This document shows, one piece after another, positions 46,945-58,202 of a stretch of 64,000 nucleotides of DNA. A program made the translations under genes and the position numbers. Positions within the stretch are counted from its first letter, which is position 1, and each line of letters opens with the position of its first letter. The DNA comes from Brachypodium distachyon. Lineage: Eukaryota; Streptophyta; Magnoliopsida; Poales; Poaceae. Below the pieces are notes generated by a model. The model saw only the letters and a list, made by a program, of their open reading frames with translations. It was not told where the DNA came from and ran no database searches. The stretch spans positions 51,164,914 through 51,228,913 of the forward strand of contig NC_016132.3 of NCBI RefSeq assembly GCF_000005505.3. Reading direction: 5' to 3'.

Positions 46945-49900
46945 CTACTGTTTGTTTACATCACCCATGTAGCGGAACGATAAGGCAGCACCAAAGTTTC
47001 TCCGCTCCTCTGTGAAGTCATCATCCTCATCGCTGGAGCTGGATTCTGTATAGTATGTCGACATAGCCGGGGACTCGTGGATGCCTTTAGCTATGCAGTC
47101 TTTGGTCGCTAGCATCTTGACCTGTCCGGCATGGGATATCTCCACAATGACCTTGCCATCGTCTTCTGGAAGAGGCTGCTTCCAGGGCTCCCCGTCAATT
47201 CTCATGTAAGCATGGTCAGTTGCACCCTTGTGAAATTTAAAACGAACGCGGCGGGCCTGGGGATGATTAGAATTTCAGTATCCATTGACTATCAAATATG
47301 TTGTAGCCAGTGTAAATTTGTTGGAGCAAATTTCAGCATGGAGCTTCACTAATTTAGTTTTGCAAATTGCAACTTATGTCATTCAACACTTGAACTGGTA
47401 AACAACCCTTGCATTCATCACCTAATTGATGAGGTGACCTGGAGACTAGTTACATGATGCTCCACAAATAAGGACGGCTGGTAGTCGTAAGTAGTACAAT
47501 GCAAGGTGCTTATACAAAGTAAACCGGTTTTTGTTTAAGCACTAGTGCTTGTGTTCTATAGGACAGGTGCTTAATTAATAATTAGGCACCTCTGCTATAG
47601 AAATAAGCACTAGTGCTTAAGAATAATCCGGTTTAATTTTGTTAGCACCATCTTAAGCACCCTGCATTGTACATGCTCAACATGTATTTATATTTACCTG
47701 AGCAAGACGAGTGCCATGCCCTTTTGAAGACAACAAGACAAGGCCATGCCAAGCATCTTTGAAACCCACAATCTCCAAAAGCCCATCATCCACGAGTGGA
47801 GGCATCACCAAATCTCTCTGCAATAGTATAATTTGATTATTATGGTATTATTAAGAGACAAAATTTTAGATTAAGTACAATAGCCCAGAAACAGAATTTT
47901 GACATTGGCGGGATGTTAACATCATGTCTTATACTCACTTTTCTCTGCTTTCTTTTACTTGGTGTTCCCCAGGGATTGAGTCCACCAGAGAAGCTGGGTA
48001 AATTGAGACAAACAATGGACCGGATACTGCATTTGTGTAAAAACTTGTTCAGAACATTACAAAGTAGTATCAAATTTTGAAAAGCACTCTAAAATCATAT
48101 CACCAAGAGTAATCAGTACTTAATTACTCTATTTCCAAATACTTGACCCTGTTTTTGACTTTGCACGGTCTCTGAAGTTAAACTTTGACTAATGCATTAT
48201 TAAATTATTAAATGTTATGGAAGTGCATGGCGAGAAAAAAAAATATTTGGAGAAATGTAATCATACAGTTTAATATAATCAAACTAAATTAGAAAAATAT
48301 CATTCGTCACAATTTTCTGGGTTTGATTGGTCAGGGTCAAATGGGGCCAACTGGCCAAGTATTTAGAAACTGGGGAATAATTTAGGGGAGGATTTTATGA
48401 GGTGCCCCCACTGCCTTTAAGCTAGAAGTGGAATTTCTTTTTATACAACTGAAATTTGAAAGTTCCATCTGTGCTCAAAGATGAGAACAGAATCCCCAAA
48501 CAATGACATCGGCGCCTAGTTTCGATATCAGAAAAAGGGTGAGCACGGCACAAATACCTCTGTGGAATTTCCAGGTTTTCCCACTTTCCAGATTTCTTCA
48601 TTATCTTCACTTTCGCAAGGTGAGCAATATTCCTGTTGTCCAGTGAAAGGCGTCCAAGAATGATGTGAGCCAAATGCAGTGTCATGTAACAAACATGCTC
48701 TTTCAGGGTGGACAAAATTAATAGTGAGTTTTTCGCTGACATAATTTTTCAAAGACTAAATTCCAGTTTTTACCCAAGCCGGTGCCAAGAAAGAAATTAC
48801 CGTGACATTGGATGATTTAAAGAGGCACAGAACCATCCCTGTGTGCATGCCAGCTTCAAATATGATTTCTGCGCTACAGATCAAAATGAGGTTGGTCTTT
48901 GTGCTAACCTTGAGAAAATCAAAACCAAGCTATTAATACATAAATTAACCTGATTAGACAACTGATTCTTGAATTTCTCTGGATGCAATTTCCTCTCAGA
49001 GTGAAATGCGTAAGACACTTGCGCATCCATTCCTGTTGACAGAATTAAAGTGCCTTTCAGCCACTGACTGTTTAGCTAAACAAAAAACTCTGTTCTTTTC
49101 TTTCTGCTCAATCAGTTAAAAAAAATTCGACCACCAACAAAGTACACTTTGAACAAATAACTCACCCATACTGAAATAATTCCAAAACCCTCCGCGAAAT
49201 GTGTAAGAATATTCCTGGGACAAGTAGGAAAGAAATTTATACAGAGACAATGCAAATCACAAGATTCAAATGGTTCATTTTCTCTTTTCCAATATTTGGT
49301 ATTACTATCATTTTATAGTGGGGGAACATACAGTACAAATCAAGTCTACCATACAAATGTATTAAGTCACGTGAAATAAATTTTACATCTATGGATATTT
49401 TGAAAATCTTGGAAAAGGAAAAAGACCACAAGCAATAAAGTGTACTTTTTGGAATGCTGTTGTCCTTGATGCATAATATAGACTAGCTTTGTTAGGCTCC
49501 ACCACCTATTTCATATGTCCGCTAAACTATCTCACCCTCATGACAAATGTATACAACGAAAATGGTCTCGTGGTGATAATGCAGTTTCCAATAACAAGTT
49601 CACGGAAAAACAAAAGAATATGAAAAACAAATGCAGTAAATAAGTTAGCACAAAAATCTAAATATGTGGACATACATAAAATTAGTCCAAATCAGCCATA
49701 GTTACCATATCTTCTGGTTCTGTCTTCGGCACACGGCGAAATGCATGCAGGGAATGTGGTAAATCAGGAGCAGCAATTGGGTCGCAGTGAGAACCTTTTG
49801 GGCTTTCCATCCTCATGACCATATGCCAGCTGGAATATTGTAGTACACACTAATGTTATTCAACATCCGTATGAAGGTTACATAGAGAAGGATTGTGAAA

Positions 49901-52762
49901 CTGTACAAAAGAAACCCACCTATCAATGTTCATCTCTCTAGCTTCTTTTACTAACTGTAGGAACGATATGACCGACTCATGATCTGTACCAGGATTTTTC
50001 TTACCCTGCATATCATGTATGTGCTACTATTGAGTTGACAGTCCATCTTATAAAGTATTGTATATCAACTAACACATATAGATGACATCACAAAAGACAA
50101 AGTAAAGAGAAATATCTTAACTCCCCACAGAAGAAAGAGTTGTTTACCTAAAGTTTCTAAACGGAAAATGACACAGATCTATGGCACTAACATCGACAAC
50201 TACTAAAGTGGAAGATGACAATAGGATAGTAAATTTTGTCTATGCACAGCAAAAAGGGAAAATAATTTGAAGCCTACATTTGAGGCCATTTCGTCAAATT
50301 GCATTAGTAATTTAGTATAACTAGAAAATAAGTTGTAACATGGAAAAGATTGTCTTGATTAACTACTGCCAACATACATACCCATCCAAAGGAATATGGC
50401 AGGTTATTTCCAGTTCCCAGGGGAACTGTAGCAACAGGAGGCGGATGAACTAGTTTGAGATCAGATACAACTCCAAGCAACCAACCTGCTGTTCCATCGC
50501 CGCCAGCAACCTAATTCATTTTCATGACCACAGTTATGCAAGTTAAGCCTGTTAAAATAAGGAACGGGACAAAAAAATTGTAGGAAAATTAGTAGGATGT
50601 TTGGAGAAAAATGCCTAGGTGCACTCACTATTAGCCTCAATCTCCTATGGATTTCAGAAGCAAGATCATCTCCATCAAGCTTGAGCCTTTCCAAGTTGCC
50701 ATAGAATTCGTGCAAGACCTTGTCTGGAGCTTCCTCAAGTAGATCAAACACCTACAGTTCAGAATTTTAGAAATAGCCCTAAATAGATATATTTATGTTT
50801 GGCCTTAAAAAATGCACAAGAACTGTAATGATGTACAGGTATATCCAGTGAGATTGACAACATGTACCTGAGCATGATTGAGAAGCTTACGGTACGTCAC
50901 AATTAAATCATGTCCCAGTTGCCCACCACTTTTGGTGTTGATAAAAACAATAACTGGGCAACTGGGTATCTGACAAACTTGCTCTTTTGGAGACTCCGCC
51001 TTGAAAATATAGGTAGGAATGTAGAATTCTTTCAGTATGTTGTTTTTCTCGACACTGTTCCCCATTGGATCTTGCAACCTGCAATATTCATGCATCATTA
51101 CAAAGATATACAAGACCATGCAACCTACTAGGTTTATTTTGGGTATGCTCTTTTGCACGAAATGTAATAGTGGCCTCTTACATCAATTCTGTTGATTTGA
51201 CCCTTGTACAGTTTGTCAAACAGAATACTCGGTAAAATTTAGTTGGAATTTATGCATTGGCGTAAGCAGAAAGCAGGTTTCAGTGTGCAATTCAGAAACA
51301 AAGTTTATATCCATGAGCATATTTGAGTCTTTTAGTAAGGACAAAGTAAAAAGACTGCTTGCTAAACAAATGATATTAGGATCGTTTAGATAAAAGTGAA
51401 ACTATTTTTGTAGTAGGTTTCAACAATGCCAGTATGTCACTAGAGGCTGAACAGATATCAATCGGCATACTAACGGATTTCTTAAAGTTTCCGCAGGTCA
51501 AATTTAGTGACCAATTTTCAGATTTAAATTGGGATATGTTTCCTGCAACAGCAGCTGCATTGATTTGCTTGTCATTTGGCACACTGAATAATTACTATTG
51601 ATAAATAATGGGCGCAGTCTGTCTTTGGTAAGGGCATGCATGCATCCTATTAAAAAATGGTTTCAAAGTAATAATACTATATCATTTTTTTGAGAACTTG
51701 ATATTACTAGTATATGATGACAAAGAACTTCGCTAAACTTGTATACTTTCAGCTGCTTCAAAATTCAAAGTTGTTTAAGTTCGAAATAGCGTGAAAGCAC
51801 ATCCATCCCTTCCAATGAAGAGGTAGATATTAGTCATTGTCACTGTCATCCTTGAAATGAATTATAGCAGTGTTAATTATCAATGACTGTTTGGTCACAA
51901 AACTCAACCCAGACTACAATTGGTCATCTGGAATAATCGAAACAAGAGAGCCATCAGCCCATCAATGATCCCAAATCAACTCGTGTAATTCATAGTTGAA
52001 AACTTGTAGTTGCCGCTGTTGCAAGCAGCGATTTGAAGTCTGATAAAGAGGTACCGAGTAATAAATTTGAATTGCTGTTTCAAAATAAATAAATAAATAA
52101 AAGTGCTCAAATTGTAGTTACCCTCCCGCTCACTGAACAGTCGATTTAGAGTCACAGATTCGACGCACTCAGCCTGAAAACTTAGAACTACATTCAAACG
52201 AACTACGCGAAACACAAACTATACACCATGATATATTCAATTCTCAATTCCTGCATTCCTTATCCTTGGAAAAAACCGAGACACCAAACATTACATACAT
52301 CGATCTCACTGACGGATCATGGACAGAAGCACCGGTAAATCAGCACCACCATTTAAAACATTCGTACCCGAACCACAAACGGACTAGGACAGAAAAGGTA
52401 ACGCGGAGCATCGAAACAAGCAACAAAAATGCACTACGTACTCAACCTTTATGTCCCAACAAAACCACCACCCTCACCCCACCTCGGCCAGATCAGAAAT
52501 TCAGAAGCGCTGCATTAGTTACATTTTTGGCAAGCCAGTCAATACAGTACCATACCAAAAACGAAAGCCGCGTTTACCCCCAGGGAAACCCCGAAATTCC
52601 CGCTTCCGCAACAAGCAAACCGAAGGAGGCGAGGTCGCCAAACACCAGATCGATCAACAACGAGGAGTAGCTAGCTTAGCTAGGGATACCGGATACGCAC
52701 CTAGGTTCGGCGAAGGCGAATCGGTGGGAGCGGACGGGCGCCGAAAGTGCGCGGCGTGCCAT
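46945..52762 (-). CDS. DGK5: Diacylglycerol kinase, DGK5 type
   Basis: Thirteen coding exons: 52762-52701, 51078-50868, 50751-50629, 50510-50382, 50005-49920, 49829-49706, 49214-49166, 49032-48950, 48868-48801, 48632-48558, 48026-47939, 47817-47698, 47256-46945. They give 509 residues, the same length as Arabidopsis DGK5. It phosphorylates diacylglycerol to phosphatidic acid; Arabidopsis DGK5 makes the phosphatidic acid burst in pattern-triggered immunity. [17 protein letters not shown] opens the catalytic domain, AGGDGTAGW (GGDG at about 135-138) and PLGTGNNLP (about 162-170) bind nucleotide. The accessory domain includes [24 protein letters not shown] and [15 protein letters not shown]. The acidic tail has [15 protein letters not shown]. 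No C1 domains or membrane span, as in this plant clade. Start: ATG at 52762 has context GCCATGGC and joins in frame across a 1.6-kb intron; a start in exon 2 (51065) would give 484 residues. Confidence 0.93.
47494..47672. mobile_element. Foldback MITE in the last DGK5 intron
   Basis: 179 bp with ends 'gtacaatgcaaggtgctta' and 'taagcaccctgcattgtac', an 18/19 inverted match. The inner parts also pair ('aaaccgg', 'aagcactagtgctt' on both arms), so the single strand could fold over nearly its whole length. Confidence 0.88.
48127..48377. mobile_element. Stowaway-like MITE in a DGK5 intron
   Basis: 251 bp flanked by TA, with ends 'ctctatttccaaatacttga' and 'caagtatttagaaactgggg', imperfect inverted repeats. 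Confidence 0.8.
51079..52700 (-). other. Long first intron of the DGK5 gene
   Basis: 1,622 bp between exon 1 (donor CTAG|GTGCGT) and exon 2 (acceptor ATTGCAG|GTTGC). No gene or sharp repeat was seen in it. Open frames on either strand show no family features. Confidence 0.7.
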
Positions 52763-52953
52763 GGCGGTGATCTATCTGGTGGTGGTGGTGGGGTCGGAGG
52801 CGAGCCACGAGCGGGAGCGGGAGGAGGAATCGGATTCCTCCCTCTGTCCTCCCTGCCCTCGCTCCGTGGCCGCCGTGCGGTGGTGAGCTCGAGGAAGGAG
52901 GCGGGTGGGGTGGGAGATGGAAATTGGAATTTTCGGCGAGGGCGTGCACGCGT

Positions 52954-52961
52954 GTTATAAA
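52954..52961 (-). promoter_or_regulatory. Candidate TATA box of the DGK5 gene
   Basis: CTTTATAA on the minus strand about 190 bp before the chosen start codon, at the edge of a GC-rich leader. Confidence 0.5.
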
Positions 52962-54586
52962 GCGCCGCGCGGGCCCACGTGCGGCCCCCGACGCGTGGCT
53001 TCTATTTACGGGAGCCCCCCTCGGCTGGCAGGCGGGCCCATCGGAATGCCGCCGTGGGGCCAGTGTGTCGGTCGGTCGAATCTCCCAGGCTCACCCGGTC
53101 GGTCGGACCGGTCGCACTCGTGCTGCGTGGCTGGTCTGGCCCATGGAGGTTGGAGGTGGTTCGAAGCTCTCTCTGCTTTTGGCCATCTCGGGTGGATTAG
53201 TTTGAGCTTTCTCGGTGCCATGGTGTCCATGGCTAATTTGTCTTGTACCAGGGGAAAAGCCGCGGCTGTGACTGTGAAAGGATCAAAGGATCCCGTGCGG
53301 GGAAGGAAACGGAATCCCGCGGGACAGCGACCTGAGCAAAGAAGCGGTCTCGCTCGGCCGCTCGGTTTTCCTCTTAGAATCGGGTCCGGTTCTAGCGAGC
53401 TTCGAGTCCTCGAGACCGCACAAGCCGCCGGCTGCAGGGACCAGGGTTCCTCGTGCTATACGTACATTTCCCTGCGACCGCGGCGGCGTGCGTGGAACGG
53501 TGGAACAGGTCGGACCAACGGGGCAATGTCGGTCGCCTATCTCGATGAGCATCAGAATCTTAAGCAGGCCTTTGCAGGTAGCTCCACGTGATCTTGGAAT
53601 TCAAAGGATCCTATACCGTACCGGGCGGGCCATGCAGCGTGTTAATTTTGTTCGTAGCTACCGTGTATCAAAACATTCGTAGTTTGTGATCTCAGTTTCC
53701 GCACTAAAAAGCTCGTGTGTGCCGAACTTCTCCGTTGAGATTTGACAAGTTCCGTATCCTAGGAAGACAAAAGGCATCTACCCCGTGACGCAGCAACAGT
53801 CAACACGCACCGCCGAGAAACATGCAAGATGCAACGTACTGATCACCATATGCGTCGACCATGACGTTTCGGTTTTCACCTTCTTTTTTTCGGTCCACGA
53901 AAAGACTCCGGTACGAAGCGGCGATGCGCACCTTCAGGGCAAGCTTCTTCCCACTTTGGACGTTGGGACAACAGCATCACCCCAGCATGCAGGATAGATA
54001 TGGCCCGGGGTGGATGCCCTCGTGTCGGAAGCAAGAGAGATTCCTGCTGTGATCGAAACATCTCCTCCTCTGCCTTTTGCAACCCTCCTGATCTGACCTG
54101 GTGGTGCAAAGGGCTTTACTTCTTTCCGGATGTCCAAAGTATCGGGCATGTTAGCTGAAAATCGGTGCCGAAAGCTCTCACGCCGACAGTGTGTCGCCAT
54201 TGCCGTCGCTTCCTGCCCCGGTGCGCCTATCCAACAGCTACATCGGTGACGTTTCAAAGCAGGAGGGAGTGCAATGCAACTGAACTAACTGCTTTTTCCT
54301 GAATTTTTGGAAGGATCCACTTGAGTAAAGTAAAATTACTGGATACAAACTTTATATCTAAGTACTGAAGGAGTAGCAGGGCTATACAAAATGCAAAGTA
54401 AACTGCCAAAAAAGGCTATAAAGCTAACCGAGTATGAAATGCATCTTGCCAACACAACGGTGTTCTGAATCAGATGGGCAGCGATAGCACCCACACAACC
54501 AAGCTGGTTAGTTTGATCAGAAGATTTCCCTTCCACGGTTCCCACCATCCAGTTGTTAAACTTCCACCATCCTGTTATTAATATAC
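52962..54586. other. Intergenic between DGK5 and the SNM1-like gene
   Basis: GC-rich near the DGK5 promoter (to about 53600), then AT-rich. Long open frames in the GC-rich part (for example 52905-53591) lack family features and are composition-driven. No repeat recognised. Confidence 0.4.
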
Positions 54587-54700
54587 TTTACTTGGGGAGA
54601 TAACTCAAGTGACAATGGTAGGTTCTTTGGCTGTTAATCTTTATAGGAGCAAAATAAAGTTTACTTGGGAGAAAACTCAAGTGACACCGATAGGTTCTTC
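54587..54700. repeat. Local direct repeat at the 3' end of the SNM1-like gene
   Basis: Two copies, about 54587-54632 and 54657-54700, share 'tttacttggg', 'aactcaagtgaca' and 'taggttctt'. The second copy includes the stop and last codons of the SNM1-like gene (minus strand); the first lies past the gene end. Confidence 0.85.
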
Positions 54701-57093
54701 AGGTTCTTCTATCCTTGCACCACGACACTCCTTCCTTTTCATTATAACTCTGCTTCTGAACAATGTTGAACTAGAAATCCTGACCATCCTTTCTTTCGGG
54801 GTCTTTGAACCACTCGGTCTTCTCTTAGGTGTCAAGCTTCCAGTATGTCCACTTTTCTTTACAGGTGTCTTGTCAGAGTACACATCATCTCTACAAAGAT
54901 GACCGAAGTGATGGCGAGGGTTCACATAACAAAATGATCTGCTGACGATTCCCATAACTGTTGACGGTCGCACTGCTTGCATAAAAGCCTCTAACTCTGA
55001 GAAACAAGCATGCTCGGAGTATGGCAGAGCATAAGAATCATTCTCAAATAGCTTCGGTGGTGACAAGGGGTCATAGTCCATTTCTATTGTGCCTACATCC
55101 CGCTCTTGTGCTTTGCATCTGAAAGATTTTGTTGGTGATTTACCACTAGACTTGGCCTTTCCCTCACTGTTTTTCCATAGCCAGGGGATACCGGAAGGCA
55201 TGATTCCAATAGTTGGGCATACTGTGTTTAAAGCTTCAAGACTCTCAATGGTCAGACTGTATCTTGGAACAGCACGGATCCTCGTCAAGCTGGTCTGCGT
55301 TGTGAAGATCTCCTGGTTGTCATCAATACCTAGAAGGTGCATTGTGAGTAGGCGCTGGGGCCAGACCCATATCTGATAGGGAAAGTGTGGAAAGAAAGAA
55401 TTAGCATCCAGAAGTTCAATGTGTAGTTTTCATAAAGCAGATACAATGTAGTGTGCGTATCACAGTTATAATGGCTAAACTGAATCTTAGACTCTAGATG
55501 GGTTGATCAGGGGTGAACTTCTTTTATTTAGATAATCAGGGGACAACAACTTAACATTGATATTAGAAAAACCTTACATTGAATAATAGACTGCATTAGG
55601 AAAATAGCAAAGATATCAGATCATGAAGATGAATAGAGAGTATGATGAGGAAAACAGGCTTAGCACCTTCATTTGCAGAGCTCTGGATAAATGAAGCAAG
55701 AGGTCTTCTTTTCCAAGAGTATCAACACCAATAATAACTTCATGATCAGGATGAGCCTGGATAATATTAACTATCTGCACCTCAAAACTAAGAAAAGATT
55801 AGTATAGAAGAACCAACATAGCATTATGAGCGCATAAAGTTGCAAGCTGGCAACACCAGCAAACTTGCTTTGATTGGGCTTTCCATATAAGCTGGCCGGG
55901 ACACCTTTTGTATAAATTACTCTTCTGTATGTACAGTCCATTCAGGAGGGAACTTATGCATTGTACAGTCTATCATAGTATGCATTGTACAGACCAATGT
56001 ACAGACCAATGTGCCTACTCTTCTGTATGTACAGTCCACTACAACTCTAGTTTGTACTCACTAGCATCACCCTATTTTCAGTAAAATAGCAACTGGGACA
56101 TCTAAATTGCTGAATGGTTAGTCTCCAGCCTCTTGATGATGCATCTTTAGAAATGATGTACACACATTGGTTTTCACATTTGATTCTGACATTTTGCTTT
56201 GAGTGGCATTAACAAGATGTGCCCATTTCTTATGCAAATACTAATTATGAGTTGTTTAATGAATAAACACATAGGAGTGTAAAAGCTGCTATTGACCACT
56301 GCCGCATATAAGTCTATCTGCTCATTCTGGATACCTTCACTGCAAGAATGGGATCACGGGACGAGGACATTTATCAAGATCCACCCCGACTAATCTTGCT
56401 AGCATAGAACATTTCAGTCGCCACCACCCTTACAATAAAGTAACACTATCGCATCGACAGGGCCATTATTGGCACAATCATCACAAGGATCGAAGCAAAT
56501 CTGACCTGCTCAGCGACGACGCGGCGTGGAGGGAAGTTGAGCGAAGGGTAGCAGTACGTGTTGTCCAAATAGAGCACGTCCACGCTATCCCCGGCAAGCG
56601 CGTGGAGAAGCGCCTTCTTAGCGGACCGCGCCTCCTCACATCCCAACTCCCACCGGAAATCCCCAGTGTACAGCCTGCATCCGAGATCGCCGCGGAAGAG
56701 GTACATGAGCGAACCTATGCGATACACGGACAAGGATTAGCAGCTTTTAGTGAGCAGAGGCGAGCAAATCAGAAGGGTTTGGGAGGGGTGGGTACCGGGG
56801 CAGTGGAGGGCGGGGATGGCGGTGACGAGAAGGGAGATGGGGCGGCCGGAGATTGGGGAGGTGAGCGACAGGGAGGCGGAGGCGCCGGGCGCGATGGGCC
56901 GGAGAAGGGAGACGTCGATCCCCGGGAAGCGGGTGGGGAGGAGCCGCGCCGTGATGGGGGAGCAGTAGAGCGGGCCGTGGCGCCACCCGCGCACGGCGTC
57001 GAGGCCGCGGGTGTGGTCCTGGTGGAGGTGCGTCAGGAAGTAGGCCTGGCTGCCGCCGCTGAACTTATCCACGGACACCACTCCTTCGTCCAT
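54677..57093 (-). CDS. SNM1/Artemis/Apollo-like beta-CASP DNA nuclease
   Basis: Four coding exons: 57093-56796, 56714-56506, 55774-55667, 55372-54677. They give 436 residues. It belongs to the metallo-beta-lactamase/beta-CASP nucleases of the SNM1 family, which trim DNA ends in cross-link and double-strand-break repair. The metal-binding HxHxDH motif is HLHQDH at 22-27. Later motifs are HCPGS (97-101), YTGDFRW (Asp118) and LYLDNTY (Asp150). The beta-CASP part follows, with GVDTLGKEDLLLHLSRAL and PSGIPW; MGIVSRSFCY is near the C-terminal side. The tail is basic and Ser/Lys-rich (SLTPKRRPSGSKTP). It is shorter than SNM1 or Artemis and closest in size to Apollo-like plant proteins. It lacks the ligase domain of plant LIG6, which also carries an SNM1 domain. 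Start: first ATG, giving MDEGVVSVDKFSGG. Nuclear location is inferred. Confidence 0.9.
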
Positions 57094-57285
57094 GGCTCGC
57101 CAGTCGCCAGTCGCCAATGCGCCGCCGCCGCCTCGCGGCTGCTGCGTTTTTGGGTGATTTGTGACCTTTCTGAAAGGGTGAAGGAGGGAAAAAGAGGAGA
57201 CGCGCGCCAAAAACGAAAATGCTAGCCGTGTGTATATACTCCTTCCATTTCTAAGAGGGATATTATCATGACTAAAATTATAATA

Positions 57286-57399
57286 CTCCCTCAGACACAT
57301 GCTACTTTGTCTCAAATTTGTCCAAATATGAATGTATTTATGTCTAAAAAACGTCTAGATATATGTAATATTTCGGTTAGTAATTTCAATCGGAAGGAG
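57286..57399. mobile_element. Stowaway-related MITE, diverged
   Basis: The left end 'actccctcagacacatgcta' and right end 'aatttcaatcggaaggagt' are degenerate inverted repeats. The interior 'tgtctaaaaaacgtctagat' matches other Stowaway copies in this window. Confidence 0.65.
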
Positions 57400-57502
57400 T
57401 AAAAAAATTACATCTTTACTACCAAATCAATACTAATAAATACCTTTTGTACTAAAACAACAACAAAAAATTTAGGATCCGAGGAAGTACAACATAAAAC
57501 TA

Positions 57503-57613
57503 CTCCCTCCGTTCTATATCAAGTGATTCAATTTGTCCAAACATGAACGTATTTATACCAAAAAACATTTAGATACATGTAATATTTCAACATTTAATAT
57601 GAGACGGAGGGAG
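57503..57613. mobile_element. Stowaway-type MITE
   Basis: 111 bp flanked by TA, with ends 'ctccctccgttctatat' and 'atatgagacggagggag'. Confidence 0.93.
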
Positions 57614-58202
57614 TATGTTTTAACAGTATATTTATTTGGTACTCCTACTACGTTGTACTACTATGCTAAAAATTTTTATCAATAAACAAAGTTTAATTTA
57701 CGACAATACTGGGAGTAGCATATCTCTATCTCGTGTACTGATAACTCACTTGTCAACATGGTACTAGTATTTCTCAAGAAAAGATGTCAACATGGTATTT
57801 ATTTTGGCACAAACCTGTCTTACAAACATGTACAGAGAAACAAGCAGTGTCCATTACCCAAGCGTCCAAATGCCGAAAACTAGGGATAATACAACACGGG
57901 GCTTACAGGTCCAGGATCCAACATAAACAGACAGCATGCGCACACAGGAATAGTTCAGTCTACCTGCTGTCCAAGCATAAACGTCTGGCATCGCAAATCA
58001 ACACAAAGACTCCGGTGATCCGAGAGCCTGGTACTAACTCAAAATGCAAAAGTAGCCTGCTGACCAACCCAGTTTGTGATATTCACTTATGCAGTGGATA
58101 CAGAAGCCAAAGATAAGCATCCAGTCATGCCGCTCAGGTACACAGGGATCGCCTTGGTACAAGCCTCATGTTCTCCTTGCGCTGCAGTTGCATGCCATTG
58201 CC

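Larger units (their letters stand above)
57094..58202. other. SNM1 upstream region, MITE cluster, and USP 3' end
   Basis: Includes the SNM1-like promoter, Stowaway-related sequence at about 57286-57399 and a complete element (57503-57613, listed separately). The 57780-58202 part is probably the 3' untranslated region of the USP gene on the minus strand. No other gene. Confidence 0.45.

Noticed and set aside
52266..53591. Overlapping plus-strand frames in the DGK5 promoter and first intron
   Set aside because: GC-rich leader and intron sequence without conserved domains. The DGK5 exon and TATA box on the other strand explain the region better.
57784..58116. 110-residue plus-strand frame downstream of the USP gene
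   Set aside because: No domain or homology recognised, and it lies in the likely 3' untranslated region of the minus-strand USP gene.
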